Assembly (NCBI GenBank): GCA_021732485.1
Contig: JAKFUV010000012.1
Span: 1-48,590, forward strand
DNA: 48,590 nucleotides
Source of the DNA: Hyphomicrobium sp.
GTDB lineage: Bacteria; Pseudomonadota; Alphaproteobacteria; Rhizobiales; Hyphomicrobiaceae
Direction of reading: 5' to 3'
Position numbers and translations under genes: made by a program. Each line of letters begins with the position of its first letter. Within the stretch, counting starts at the first letter, position 1. Positions 36,711-46,076 of this stretch are shown piece after piece. The notes under the pieces were generated by a model. The model was given only the letters and a program-made list of their open reading frames with translations, made no database searches and was not told the DNA's origin.

Positions 36711-37052
36711 TCAGTAGCCGCGGCCGCGATAATTGGTTTCGCCGCAGGTCTGCTGCACGCGGATATCGCGTCCGACAAAGCGACAGACATAGCGCTTGGT
36801 ATTTGGATTTTGGCGGATTTCAACATCGGAGACGCGCATACCATATTGGCGTGCGACCTTGCCGAGCAGATTGTCCTGACAATACGGCGTCGACAATGGT
36901 GTGCCTTGCACAATCTGGTAGCCGTCGGACGTGCAGGCGATTTTGGCTAAGGCGGGGGCGCTGGATGCGGCGGCAGCAGTAATGGCAACGATGGCCAGTC
37001 CGACATTTGCGCCCATCGATGCGTGAGCGCGTCCGGTATTGAAAATCAACAT
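36711..37052 (-). CDS. Small exported four-cysteine protein
   Basis: A 113-residue protein with a signal peptide (about 1-36, ending SAPALA). The mature part of about 77 residues has four cysteines (40, 58, 90, 103), probably two disulfides, and a compact sequence (TSDGYQIVQGTPLSTPYC, ARQYGMRVSDVEIR) that ends RGRGY. I do not recognise a named family; short homologues seem usual in Rhizobiales. AAGGA lies seven bases before the ATG. It converges with bactofilin 2. Confidence 0.72.
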   Translation of the reverse strand: MLIFNTGRAHASMGANVGLAIVAITAAAASSAPALAKIACTSDGYQIVQGTPLSTPYCQDNLLGKVARQYGMRVSDVEIRQNPNTKRYVCRFVGRDIRVQQTCGETNYRGRGY

Positions 37053-37314
37053 GGGGTTGTCCTTATGCGCGACGACGATCTTCAGTCGTTCTCAAGGCCA
37101 AGCTTAACGCCATCGAGGCGGCAACCATTTATAAATTGCAGGCGTCTCGACGCGGCGGAGCTGCCTCACGCCATGTCATAAAGTTGGCGTCCGGATGATG
37201 ATAGCAGAGTTTCTGCTTTTGCCAGCTTGCCATCCGTCTCCTGTGACCGTCTATAACCGCGTTGAGCGGCGGGTAATCCTGGCGCGCTCTCGCAACTCGA
37301 TGGAACGTCGCCTG

Positions 37315-38286
37315 ATGATCACGATTTATGACTCGCAAGGTGGGCGGCTTAATTCTCGGCTCGACGATAAAATGGTCGGCGACTCGACGGTTTGGATCGA
37401 CATCCTCAATCCGACCGAAGACGAAGACGGGATCGTCGAGCGGGCGCTGAACATCGATGTGCCGACCCGTTCCGAGATGCGCGAGATCGAGGCATCCAAC
37501 CGATTTTATACCGAGAACGGTGCCAGCTACATGACCGGCATCGTGCTGCATAATTCCAGCGTCGGTGTGCCGATGACGTCGCCCATCACTTTCATCCTGG
37601 CGGGCGATCGGCTGATTACGGTGCGCTACGCCGAGCCGAAAGGCTTCGGGCTCTACATCGCGCGCGCGGCCAAGGGCGGCAATGGCTGCTCATCCGGCGC
37701 TGAGGTGATGATCGGCCTTATCGAAATGCTGATCGAACGGGAAGCCGATTTAATCGAACGCGTGCAGGACGAAGTGGAAAGCATGGCGCCACTCGTGTTC
37801 GGCCAGAAAGGCACCGAGCCATCGCGCAATCGCCGCCTCGATGTGCTGTTACGCACTGTCGGCAAGGAAGGCGACGTCGTGGCACGCGCCCAGGAAAGCG
37901 CCATGTCGCTGCATCGGCTGATGCTGTTCGCGGTCAACGCCGTTCGCCATCATAAGGCCGATCCGGCCGTCATTGCCCGCTACGAGTCGGCCAATCAGGA
38001 CATCACCTCGCTGATGGAAAGCCTGCGGTTTCTGTCGGCAAGAACCAGTTTTCTGTTGGACGCCACGCTCGGCATGATTTCGACCGAGCAGAACCAGATC
38101 ATCAAGTTATTCTCGGTGATGGCCGTCATGCTGATGCCGCCGACGCTGGTGGCATCGATTTACGGCATGAACTTCAAAGTCATGCCGGAGCTGGAATGGG
38201 AGTATGGATATCCGCTGGCGCTCGCACTGATGTTCGTCGCGGCGCTCATTCCCTATCTCTATTTTCGCAAAAAAGGCTGGCTATAA
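37315..38286 (+). CDS. corA: CorA-type magnesium/cobalt transporter
   Basis: A 323-residue CorA: a long cytoplasmic domain of helices (IERVQDEVESMAPLVFGQKG), then two transmembrane helices near the C-terminus with the pore motif GMN (284-286, in YGMNFKVMPE) between them and a basic end (FRKKGWL). It forms a pentameric channel for Mg2+ in the inner membrane. The ATG at 37315 (MITIYDS) matches the family start; an ATG five codons earlier is possible. The gene ends 4 bp before the chrA stop. Confidence 0.95.
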   Translation: MITIYDSQGGRLNSRLDDKMVGDSTVWIDILNPTEDEDGIVERALNIDVPTRSEMREIEASNRFYTENGASYMTGIVLHNSSVGVPMTSPITFILAGDRLITVRYAEPKGFGLYIARAAKGGNGCSSGAEVMIGLIEMLIEREADLIERVQDEVESMAPLVFGQKGTEPSRNRRLDVLLRTVGKEGDVVARAQESAMSLHRLMLFAVNAVRHHKADPAVIARYESANQDITSLMESLRFLSARTSFLLDATLGMISTEQNQIIKLFSVMAVMLMPPTLVASIYGMNFKVMPELEWEYGYPLALALMFVAALIPYLYFRKKGWL

Positions 38287-38290
38287 GTCA

Positions 38291-39694
38291 CTAAGCCAGT
38301 TGAGCCAGTGCCAGAGATAGCGCCCCGCAGACCGCCAGCGTCGTCATGATGCCGCGATGCAGGCCAAACAGCAAAACGGCGGCGACGATGGCCAAAGCGG
38401 CCGTCGTCGGGTCAATCGTTGCCACGTCGGGTACTATCATGTGCAGCGGGCCGGCGTCGAATTCGGCGACCGACTTGAACAGGACGTGCAAGGCAAACCA
38501 GAGCGACAAGTTGAGGATGACGCCGACCACGGCGGCGGTGATGCCCGATAAAGCCGACTTTAGGCGCGGCGCAGATTGCAGTCGCTCGATGTAGGGGGCG
38601 CCGGCAAAGATAAAAAGGAAGCACGGTGCGAAAGTCGCCCACAGTGTCACGACCGCACCGAGCGTTCCCATGAGCAGCGGCTCGCCGCCACCCGCCCGGT
38701 AGGCGGCGAGAAACCCGACGAACTCTGTGACTAGGATCAACGGTCCCGGCGTGGTTTCAGCGAGGCCCAACCCGTCGAGCATTTCGCCGGGCCGCAGCCA
38801 GCCGTGAACCTGCACCACGTCCTGCGCCATGTAAGCCAGCACGGCGTAAGCGCCGCCGAAGGTCACAACAGCTAACTTCGAAAAAAACAGTGCGAGTTTG
38901 GCCAGGACATGATCAGTGCCGAAAATGGCAGCCACCGCCAGCAAGGGCACAATCCAGATGGCAAGCCACATGGCAACCGTCTTCGCGGTGTCTCTCCAAG
39001 CCACCGGTGACGTTGGCGTCATTGCGCCTTGGCCGCCTCGGTCGATCTGAGCGGCAGGTGCGCTGGATGCGCTAACGGCTGGCAGACTGAGATAGCCAAT
39101 GACGCCAGCGGCCAAAATGATCAGCGGAAATGGAACCTTGAAGAAGAAGATGGCCACGAATGACGCCGCAGCGATCAGCCATTCAGTGCGGTTTTTGAGA
39201 GACTTCTTGGAAATCCGCAGCAGCGCTTCGATGACGATGGCAAGAACGGCGGCCTTGATGCCGGTAAACAACGCCGTCAACGCCGGAACTTGCCCGAACG
39301 CGGCGTACAGCGCCGACAATGCTAGAATGACGAGGGCGCCGGGCAGTACGAATAACAAACCTGCGGCAAGTCCGCCTTTGATGCCGTGCAGCCGCCAGCC
39401 GGAGTAGGTCGCAAGCTGCATCGCTTCGGGACCCGGCAACAGTGTACAGAAATTCAGGGCCAACAGGTAGGTGCGCTCGTCCAGCCACTTTTTTTCATCA
39501 ACCAGAATACGATGCATCATCGCAATCTGACCGGCCGGGCCACCGAACGAGGTGAGGCCGATATTGGCCCAGACCTGCACGGCTTCGCCGAACGCCGGGA
39601 CAGCGGAGCTATGATCGGCGCGACAGGCGTCTCCGATATCAGTCTCCGGTCCAGGCGAAGCCACAGGGCGCGGCTTGTGAGGCGCTGTCGTCAT
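38291..39694 (-). CDS. chrA: Chromate efflux transporter ChrA (two-domain type)
   Basis: A 467-residue long-chain CHR protein with two homologous halves, each starting with a conserved motif: TSFGGPAGQIAMMHRILV in the first, VTFGGAYAVLAYMAQDVV in the second; LLPGPEAMQLATYSGW follows the first and ETTPGPLILVTEFVGF the second. It exports chromate from the cytoplasm. About ten to twelve membrane helices. The ATG at 39694 has GAGG five bases upstream; the longer frame adds 55 residues without family character. No chrB regulator is next to it. Confidence 0.93.
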   Translation of the reverse strand: MTTAPHKPRPVASPGPETDIGDACRADHSSAVPAFGEAVQVWANIGLTSFGGPAGQIAMMHRILVDEKKWLDERTYLLALNFCTLLPGPEAMQLATYSGWRLHGIKGGLAAGLLFVLPGALVILALSALYAAFGQVPALTALFTGIKAAVLAIVIEALLRISKKSLKNRTEWLIAAASFVAIFFFKVPFPLIILAAGVIGYLSLPAVSASSAPAAQIDRGGQGAMTPTSPVAWRDTAKTVAMWLAIWIVPLLAVAAIFGTDHVLAKLALFFSKLAVVTFGGAYAVLAYMAQDVVQVHGWLRPGEMLDGLGLAETTPGPLILVTEFVGFLAAYRAGGGEPLLMGTLGAVVTLWATFAPCFLFIFAGAPYIERLQSAPRLKSALSGITAAVVGVILNLSLWFALHVLFKSVAEFDAGPLHMIVPDVATIDPTTAALAIVAAVLLFGLHRGIMTTLAVCGALSLALAQLA

Positions 39695-40221
39695 GGAAGC
39701 CTCGATGGCCGCAACTTTTTGCGCATTGCACTTACGGAGTACGGCCCGTTTGGCGCCCATGCGATAGCGACGCGCGACACCTACGAAGACGCGATGACCA
39801 CTGCAAGACACGATCGCGGTCGGATTAAGAACGAACGGCAGTTTAATCCTGCCCGCCAAACTGCGGCCTGCGGTCGCGCAACCTATGGGTGCGGCGCAAA
39901 AAGTCCATTAGTGTCATACGCTTGCGCAATGTGGTTAAATTGTGCGGCGAGGGCTGGGTTGACGGTCACAATTGCGCAGTGCACGCCAGCCAAACCAGAA
40001 CTCGGTTTTCTCAAGCCTGGCAACAGGATGCACCGAATTCTGAACTAGAGCGACGGGTCACGTTTGAAGCAACCTTTTCCAAGGTCGTCACGTTAGACGC
40101 CGGACCGCGTTGGCGGTCGAGCGGTGTGGGGCACAACCCATAGGCTCAAAACGGGCGGTCAAACGGGAGATGCCAGACGACCTGCCGCTGCTGTTGGCTC
40201 AATCAGACAAAGGAGTAGACC
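39695..40221. other. Gap between chrA and the first RlpA-like gene
   Basis: A 527-bp stretch. Short frames exist here but none has a ribosome binding site or family likeness. Its last 20 bases hold the AAAGGAG site of the RlpA-like gene. CTAGAGC at about 40045 resembles the border of the repeat at 45886, but the rest does not match. Otherwise I see nothing in it. Confidence 0.45.
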
Positions 40222-40752
40222 ATGCGTTCTATCATGGGGATCACGGCGAGCGCCATTGCACTGGCCATCGTCGGCGCGGCACCAGCCAGCGCATCAACCT
40301 GGGCTTGCCAGGGGCCAGGCTACGCGTGCAACGACCGCACCTCATCGGCGTCGGGCTACCGCATGTCCTCGTCGAAGGCGGCTTACAAGTCTCAGAACAG
40401 AGCTGCTTACAACGCCAAGTCGTCGCGCCAGCGTGTCGCCACGAAGACGTATTCGTCCGGCGGTTCGGGCAGCAGTGGCAAGGCCTCGTATTATTGGCAG
40501 CCCCAGCGCGTTGCATCGGGCGGGTGGTTCAATCCAAACGCCATGACAGCCGCGCATAAAACACTTCCGTTCGGCACCAAGGTTCGCGTCACCAACAAAA
40601 ACAACGGCAAATCTGTCGTTGTGACCATCAACGATCGCGGTCCCTACATCGCCGGCCGCATCATCGATTTGTCGCGCGCTGCCGCGCAGTCGATTTCGAT
40701 GACTGGATCTGGCGTTGCCCCGGTATCTGTCACAGTGCTCGGCCGCGGTTAA
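40222..40752 (+). CDS. RlpA-like double-psi beta-barrel protein 1
   Basis: A 176-residue exported protein: signal peptide ending ASAST (about 1-25), a Ser/Lys/Tyr-rich stretch (26-85), and a C-terminal double-psi beta-barrel domain of the RlpA/3D type ([17 protein letters not shown], then INDRGPYIAGRIIDLSRAAA). RlpA proteins bind or cut denuded glycan strands of peptidoglycan; the aspartate in NDRGP is the conserved acid. No SPOR domain is present, so septal targeting is not expected. AAAGGAG lies six bases before the ATG. Confidence 0.9.
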   Translation: MRSIMGITASAIALAIVGAAPASASTWACQGPGYACNDRTSSASGYRMSSSKAAYKSQNRAAYNAKSSRQRVATKTYSSGGSGSSGKASYYWQPQRVASGGWFNPNAMTAAHKTLPFGTKVRVTNKNNGKSVVVTINDRGPYIAGRIIDLSRAAAQSISMTGSGVAPVSVTVLGRG

Positions 40753-40776
40753 ACGAGACGTCCACGCAAGACACGA

Positions 40777-40820
40777 TGGCGGCGCACCGAGCATAACGCT
40801 CTGCGCCGCCAATCTTTTTT
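40777..40820 (+). terminator. Intrinsic terminator after RlpA-like 1
   Basis: TGGCGGCGCA (40777-40786) pairs with TGCGCCGCCA (40802-40811), followed by TCTTTTTT. It separates the two RlpA-like genes into different transcripts. Confidence 0.9.
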
Positions 40821-40879
40821 GCGCCGCAGAATCATCTTAACCGCACCCATCAGACGTCAGGCGGGAGCCAGTTATTCGG

Positions 40880-41539
40880 ATGCGCAGGCGCGACATTATT
40901 CGAACAGTTATGGTGATGGCATTGGCTGGCGGACTGCCGGCCGTCGCGGGCGCAGATGAACTGGTACAGCGTCCGGTTAAGATCAGTCTGATCACCGTCG
41001 ACTCTGACGCCGCGCTGCCGGCATGGTTGACCACGGTATCTTTGGGGTTCGCCGGGGCGATCAGTCCGCCGGCAGCATTCAACCCACCACAGCCAATTCA
41101 AGATGTGGCCACCAACGACGGTTGGGCTGCGGCGATCACCCGGCTTGAGGATGCCGCGCACGACCGTCGCCTCACGACAGGCAGCATTGGCAAAGCCGGG
41201 CTCGATGGCCGGGTTCAAATAGCGGCGACAGGGCCACGACCCACCGGCAATGGGCATTCGATGACCGGTGTCGCGTCCTACTATTGGCAGGGTCAGATGA
41301 CGGCGACGGGCGAGCGGTTCAACAAGCGCGACCTGACTGCTGCCCACAAAACGCTGCCCTTTGGCACCCGCGTCCGCGTTACGTGCGTCGATACCGGCAG
41401 GAGTGTCGTCGTGCGCATCAACGATCGAGGGCCGTTCAAGCCGGGGCGCGTCATCGACCTGTCGGAGCGCGCTGCCGAAGACATTGGCATGACCGGCCGT
41501 GGTCTAACCAAGGTGCGTTTGGAAGTGATTGCACGATAA
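40880..41539 (+). CDS. RlpA-like double-psi beta-barrel protein 2
   Basis: A 219-residue paralogue of the preceding gene product. A signal peptide ([25 protein letters not shown]) is followed by an unrelated, Ala/Thr-rich spacer of about 100 residues and the same domain ([55 protein letters not shown]). The two domains share [16 protein letters not shown] and NDRGP, which points to tandem duplication. A weak GGGAG site lies twelve bases before the ATG. No SPOR domain. Confidence 0.88.
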   Translation: MRRRDIIRTVMVMALAGGLPAVAGADELVQRPVKISLITVDSDAALPAWLTTVSLGFAGAISPPAAFNPPQPIQDVATNDGWAAAITRLEDAAHDRRLTTGSIGKAGLDGRVQIAATGPRPTGNGHSMTGVASYYWQGQMTATGERFNKRDLTAAHKTLPFGTRVRVTCVDTGRSVVVRINDRGPFKPGRVIDLSERAAEDIGMTGRGLTKVRLEVIAR

Positions 41540-41608
41540 ATTTTTTTGGTCTTTAGCTGTGATTAGACGCGTCGTGTCCGCAAGCCGGACCGATCGGGGA
41601 GCTGATCG

Positions 41609-42481
41609 ATGTCCGACACTTTCGCCCCTTTAAAATTGCCATTCTGGCGGACAGTCATCGACGCACACGTGGTGGCGTTCGTAAACGTCAGGAAATTTCT
41701 GTCGTTTGCCTGGCCATGGGCAATCCTGCTCGTCACTGCTGCCGCCGCGTTGAATTGGGCCATGTGGCCGCTGGAGCAGGCGGCGACCGAGAGCGGACAG
41801 CTGTTCGGCAGCCTCTGGTATTTTTTCTTGCCATTAGCGGCTTCAACGCTGATCGGTGCCCTGGTCGCCGTGCCGTGGCATCGCTTTGTTCTAATGCGGG
41901 AAGCTCAGACGGCAGCATCACCTTTGAAACAAACGGCTGCGGCGATGAAATACTTTGGCGTGGCGTGCCTGATGTTCTCTCCACTTCTGCTGCCGATGGC
42001 GGCGATTCAAATCGCAGCGCCATCACGGGGTTTGCCGGCTCAGTCAGAGATTGCATCGCAGCCGAGCGAGGCGGACGCCGCGCAGAGCTCAAAAGAGTTG
42101 GCCAACTTTGCGGCTTCTTCAGTGGCGTTTCTGCTGGGGCCGTGCGCCGCTTTGCTTTACGTGCCGACCCGGCTGTATCTGCTTTTACCTGCGATCGCGC
42201 TGCACGAACGCCAGCACAGTCTGCGGCAACTGTGGAATAAGACACGCGGAAATTTCTGGCGGCTCTACCTCGGTTCGGGATTAGTGTTTGCGCTTCCATT
42301 CGTTGCGATCGTCCTCCAGACAACACTTCAGAATGACGATTTGACCCGCGCCACCAACACCCTCAGCCAAGTGACTGCTGAACTGATCTTGTTTACCGGC
42401 GGCATTATCGGCGTCACGTTTTTGTCGCTGGCCTACCAGCACTTCTTCCCACACGGGCCGGACACTAAAATCGCTGAATAG
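41609..42481 (+). CDS. Six-helix membrane protein of unknown function
   Basis: A 290-residue inner-membrane protein with hydrophobic segments at about 31-51, 71-91, 115-136, 170-195, 221-240 and 255-277. I recognise no transporter signature. A conserved-looking cytoplasmic stretch reads ALHERQHSLRQLWNKTRGNF. The layout recalls small uncharacterised Rhizobiales membrane proteins. GGGGAG lies seven bases before the ATG. It follows RlpA-like 2 on the same strand by 69 bp. Confidence 0.7.
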   Translation: MSDTFAPLKLPFWRTVIDAHVVAFVNVRKFLSFAWPWAILLVTAAAALNWAMWPLEQAATESGQLFGSLWYFFLPLAASTLIGALVAVPWHRFVLMREAQTAASPLKQTAAAMKYFGVACLMFSPLLLPMAAIQIAAPSRGLPAQSEIASQPSEADAAQSSKELANFAASSVAFLLGPCAALLYVPTRLYLLLPAIALHERQHSLRQLWNKTRGNFWRLYLGSGLVFALPFVAIVLQTTLQNDDLTRATNTLSQVTAELILFTGGIIGVTFLSLAYQHFFPHGPDTKIAE

Positions 42482-42579
42482 GTCACAACGCCCGGCCTTT
42501 GTTCTGCTGCCCCATTGCCAGCAACCGATAATAACCGGTACTTTCCGATAAGTTGGGACGTATTGGGATCATCTACGAT

Positions 42580-43371
42580 ATGCCGTCGTCGGCTCCGAAA
42601 CCGCCACCGCCGCTCGTGACGCGCACCGATGCCCTCGATCATCTGCGCACTGCAATGGTCGAAAAGAAACTGACCCAAGTTGAATTGGCGGACGCCGCCG
42701 ATTGCCACGAGAAGACCATCCAGAATTTGCTCGGCGGCCGTTCGGTGCGCGACCAGACGCTGTTCGACGTTTGCATGGTCCTCGGTCTGAATTTCCCCGG
42801 CATCCGCGATGCGTGGCATGGCGAAAGCGTCGCTCGCGACAACCCCGCTGAACTGGCGGCCACAGGCGGCATCATGGCGCCGGTTTACATGGGGGCCTAC
42901 ACGCGCGCCGCCGTCGATCACTACATCGCCAGCTATCTCACGTTGCGCCGCTCATTCACGAAACCGGACACGATCGTCGCCTATCGTACCGACGTCACCT
43001 GGGATCCGGAATGGCCGAGCTTGCTGTTCCAGGAGCGCGACCGGCTCGATGCGCCCTATGCCCATCGCGGACGGTTGTATATTCCGGCGTCGTCGATGTT
43101 CATTCATCTCGTGTCGCTGACCAAGGGCGCAATGCGCATGGTCGTCGTCTCACAACTCGATCGCGGCGGCGAAATGCGGGGGCTGATCACTACGCTCAAC
43201 AAACAGCGGGCGTCATTCATGCCAGTCTCGACGCCGATCGTCTATGTGCAGCGGGCGACGTTTGATGCCGTGACGCTCGGTGAATGTATGCCGCAACACG
43301 ACGCCTACAGTGAGTACAAGCGCCTGCTCGATGAAACGATCGAACAGGGCTACGCGCGTTTGATCGGCTAA
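42580..43371 (+). CDS. XRE-family regulator with unassigned C-terminal domain
   Basis: A 263-residue protein: Pro-rich start (MPSSAPKPPPPL), an XRE-type helix-turn-helix at about 20-75 (KLTQVELADAADCHEKTIQN, then VCMVLGLNF), and a C-terminal alpha/beta region of about 160 residues (YMGAYTRAAVDHYIASYLTL, TWDPEWPSLLFQERDR, GRLYIPASSMFIHLVS) that I cannot assign. It probably senses a ligand and controls genes, possibly the divergent or adjacent ones. The ATG at 42580 is chosen; a TTG nine codons earlier is possible. It converges with the patatin gene. Confidence 0.75.
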   Translation: MPSSAPKPPPPLVTRTDALDHLRTAMVEKKLTQVELADAADCHEKTIQNLLGGRSVRDQTLFDVCMVLGLNFPGIRDAWHGESVARDNPAELAATGGIMAPVYMGAYTRAAVDHYIASYLTLRRSFTKPDTIVAYRTDVTWDPEWPSLLFQERDRLDAPYAHRGRLYIPASSMFIHLVSLTKGAMRMVVVSQLDRGGEMRGLITTLNKQRASFMPVSTPIVYVQRATFDAVTLGECMPQHDAYSEYKRLLDETIEQGYARLIG

Positions 43372-43417
43372 ATTTGGCGTCGCTTGTTCACGCCGCGCCG
43401 AGGTCTCGGCCAGACGC

Positions 43418-44584
43418 CTACTTCGTGGATTTCCGCGACACCATCCGCCGCGACGCCATGGCTTTCTTCGGCGCGGCGGCGCGACCTAGCACGCCGCCAT
43501 CCATCACTGGAAAAAAATGCCGGGCGAGGTCGACGGTTTCATGCCGGCCGATGCTGCCGCGTGCCGTCGCCAGCCACTCGTCAGCATGGTTACGACCGGC
43601 GCCGTGAAGGTAGGTCATGACATTCCAATCCGGCTTGATCGTCGATTCCGCGTTGAGTTCGCCGGTGATCGTGCCGCCGTCGATCAGATGAAAGCGATGC
43701 TTGCACAAAGGCGCCAGGCGCCCCTTCGGCATCATCGAACTGGCGGTGTCGCGGACCGCCGTGATGATCTCGATGTCGCGCAGCAGCGGCGCGTTGAATT
43801 GCATCCGCGCCGTCTGCATGGTGATGTCGCGCGCTGTGGTTGGATGACCAGTGATACTGCGCGGCGAGACCATGACCAGCAGCGTATCGGCGACTGGGCT
43901 TTCGGTCGCGACCGTGATCAGATCGGGATTGGCCGAATAGCCTCCATCCCAATACGCAGCGCCATCGATTTCGACGGCGTGGTGCATCGTTGGCAGACAC
44001 GCCGAAGCCAGCACGGCCTCGACTGTGATTTCGTCTTGACGAAACAACCGCGCACGCCCGGTTGCCACGTGTGTCGCCGCGATGAGCAATTGGACCGGCG
44101 ATTTGGCGCGGATCAGATCGAAATCGACATTGTCGGTAATCAGGCGGCGAAGCGGGTCAAACCCAAGCGGGTTGAATTCATAGGGCGACCACATGCTGGC
44201 CATTTGCGTCAGCGAGCCGGAGCGCGCGAAACCGCTGAGAAACGGATTGAGACGCGACAGATCGGGAACGCCGGCTTTGTGAACGGCATCCCAAACCTTA
44301 TAGAGCCGTTCGCGGGCCTTCTCGCGCGAGCCTTCCGCTAAGCCGCTCGCCAAAGCGACGGCGTTGACGGCCCCGGCGCTCGTCCCGCTGATCCAACCGA
44401 AATTGATCTGGTCGTCTTCGAGTAGGCGGTCGAGAACGCCCCACGTGAACGCTCCATGGGCGCCGCCGCCCTGAAGAGCTAAATTGATATCCAATGTTTT
44501 GCGCAAAGCCCCACTGCCCCCAGTACCGGTTGAACGCTGCGTGATGCGCAGCAAATCGAATGTGAGCGCCCTCCAACGCCGCAC
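43418..44584 (-). CDS. Patatin-like phospholipase
   Basis: A 388-residue serine lipid hydrolase with the patatin Ser-Asp dyad: oxyanion loop GGGAHG (39-44), nucleophile GTSAG (67-71, Ser69) and DGG (Asp213, in YWDGGYSANP). There is no signal peptide, so it is likely cytoplasmic or membrane-peripheral. It resembles the group I recall next to poly-hydroxybutyrate genes in some Rhizobiales, but no PHB gene is here. The GTG at 44584 is the longest start and has no good ribosome binding site; the true start may be somewhat later. Confidence 0.9.
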   Translation of the reverse strand: MRRWRALTFDLLRITQRSTGTGGSGALRKTLDINLALQGGGAHGAFTWGVLDRLLEDDQINFGWISGTSAGAVNAVALASGLAEGSREKARERLYKVWDAVHKAGVPDLSRLNPFLSGFARSGSLTQMASMWSPYEFNPLGFDPLRRLITDNVDFDLIRAKSPVQLLIAATHVATGRARLFRQDEITVEAVLASACLPTMHHAVEIDGAAYWDGGYSANPDLITVATESPVADTLLVMVSPRSITGHPTTARDITMQTARMQFNAPLLRDIEIITAVRDTASSMMPKGRLAPLCKHRFHLIDGGTITGELNAESTIKPDWNVMTYLHGAGRNHADEWLATARGSIGRHETVDLARHFFPVMDGGVLGRAAAPKKAMASRRMVSRKSTK

Positions 44585-44904
44585 CGGACAAATTAGTTAC
44601 ATCGGCTCTACGATTAAAACTACGCAATGAGCCTTCCTACAGTTCTGTCAGCGAGCATAGCACGACAGCGCACCAATGATGCCGCTCAACGTCTGTGCAC
44701 CAGCTCGTCGGCGAAGCAATCATCGCGTTCCGCGACGAAAATACGGCATATCTGCAGCCTATTTCGTCGGCACCGGCGTGGTCGTCGTTACGATTGCGCG
44801 ACGACAAGACACGCCATTGCGCACTCGCTTGCAGAACCGCGTGGCGATTGGCCGCTGAACACGTCATGAAAGGTCGATACGTCGCAGCGATACAGGGTGC
44901 GCGG
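44585..44904. other. Gap between patatin and phosphoesterase, no clear gene
   Basis: A 320-bp region. Overlapping short frames on both strands (for example 44695-44910, plus, 71 codons starting MHQLVGEAIIAFRDENT) lack ribosome binding sites and known family features. It could hold a decayed gene. The patatin promoter should be here. Confidence 0.4.
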
Positions 44905-45840
44905 TCATGACGGAGGCATGAGAACTTCGTCGGACAATTCGACGACGTCGCCGCCGTCGCTCGCAATCCCGCGAATGGCGCGCGTCATGCGAACGTCGCG
45001 GTCCGACTTGACGACAGTGTAAACGCCATAGCTCGCTAGCGTGTCTTGACCGCTCGCAAGTGCTGCCGATGCCGATGCAGCACCACTGATCGGAATGGCG
45101 CCGTCTTGCGCCGACAGCCAGTCCAGCCGCGTGACGTGGTTGTGTCCGTAAAGGACCAGTTCAGCGCCCGAGCGCTCAAGTACGCGTTTGAAATGATGCG
45201 CGTCCGTCAGTGCTCGCGTCGGATGCGTCATACCGGGCAATGGCGGATGATGAATGAGAACGACGCGCACCGCGCCTTCGTTGCCGAGCCGCTCGAGCAA
45301 ATCGCCGACGACCTCCATTTGCGCGGCTCCCAGGAGGCCGGACGCCAACCCTGGACGCGTTAATATCGCCGAGTTCAAACCAATGAGCGCCAGCGGTCCG
45401 ATGCGGCGAACAAACGGAAAAACCAAGCTATCGGGTTCAGCGCCCATGTAGGCGGCCCAGCGCGTAAAGCCCTGGTCGGCACCGATCCAGGAATAGACAT
45501 CGTGGTTGCCGGGAATGACCGTGATGCGATCGGGCGCGCCAAAATTCTGGAGCCATGAAAGGGCTGCTTCATACTCACGCGGCAAGCCGAGATTGACCAA
45601 ATCTCCGGTGATGGCGATATGATCAATTTTTAATGACAAGGCATCGTCCATCAGCGCCTTGGCAACCGCTGGCACATGCACGCGCCGGCGGTGGCGCTGC
45701 CAGTTGAAAAAACCAAGCGCCCGCTTTGTTGTCCAATAGCGCGGCGATAGGCCGACGATCGGCGACAAGTGCAAGTCGGAAAAATGCGCGAGTGTAAAAG
45801 TTTGCGTCATATCGTATCGCGCGGCCGCAGGGTTGCTCAT
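44905..45840 (-). CDS. Calcineurin-like metallophosphoesterase
   Basis: A 311-residue phosphoesterase with a complete two-metal site: HFSDLHL (Asp22, His24), ITGDLVN (Asp80), PGNHD (111-114), IHHPP (about 195-199) and GHNH (231-234). This order matches the cyclic-nucleotide/UDP-diacylglucosamine phosphodiesterase-like branch, but the substrate cannot be decided. No signal peptide or membrane helix. ATG 45840 and ATG 45810 (MTQTFTLAHFSD) are both possible; neither has a clear ribosome binding site. Confidence 0.88.
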   Translation of the reverse strand: MSNPAAARYDMTQTFTLAHFSDLHLSPIVGLSPRYWTTKRALGFFNWQRHRRRVHVPAVAKALMDDALSLKIDHIAITGDLVNLGLPREYEAALSWLQNFGAPDRITVIPGNHDVYSWIGADQGFTRWAAYMGAEPDSLVFPFVRRIGPLALIGLNSAILTRPGLASGLLGAAQMEVVGDLLERLGNEGAVRVVLIHHPPLPGMTHPTRALTDAHHFKRVLERSGAELVLYGHNHVTRLDWLSAQDGAIPISGAASASAALASGQDTLASYGVYTVVKSDRDVRMTRAIRGIASDGGDVVELSDEVLMPPS

Positions 45841-45885
45841 CGGACGTCATTAAAATTGGTTGGCATTTGATCCGGCGGACTACGC

Positions 45886-45955
45886 CTAGAGCATTTTCCG
45901 ACCAAGTGGATCCCGGTTCGTCGTCAGAAAATGCGACAAAGCATCATACTAGAGC
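45886..45955. repeat. Dispersed Rhizobiales intergenic repeat (CTAGAGC borders)
   Basis: CTAGAGC occurs at 45886-45892 and 45949-45955. Within, GCATTTTC (45891-45898) is complementary to GAAAATGC (45927-45934), and the loop carries AAGTGGATCCCGGTTCG. I recall this AGAGCATTTTC...AAGTGGA..CCGGTTCG pattern as a frequent intergenic repeat in Rhizobiales. It lies between the phosphoesterase and Nudix genes. Confidence 0.75.
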
Positions 45956-46076
45956 GCCGATCTGATGCTATCGGATCGCAGAGCGCTTTAGCATACTTCA
46001 CGGCGATTTCGTGGCTCGACTGTTGGCTTCGAACGCGTCGCAAAAAGCCGTGCAATTCGTGACAGGGGCGACAGGC

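Noticed and set aside
39889..40143. 84-codon frame between chrA and the RlpA-like gene
   Set aside because: No ribosome binding site and no recognisable feature; composition looks random.
44695..44910. 71-codon plus-strand frame before the phosphoesterase gene
   Set aside because: It looks slightly more protein-like than its neighbours, but lacks a ribosome binding site and overlaps other frames of equal length; kept only as a note.
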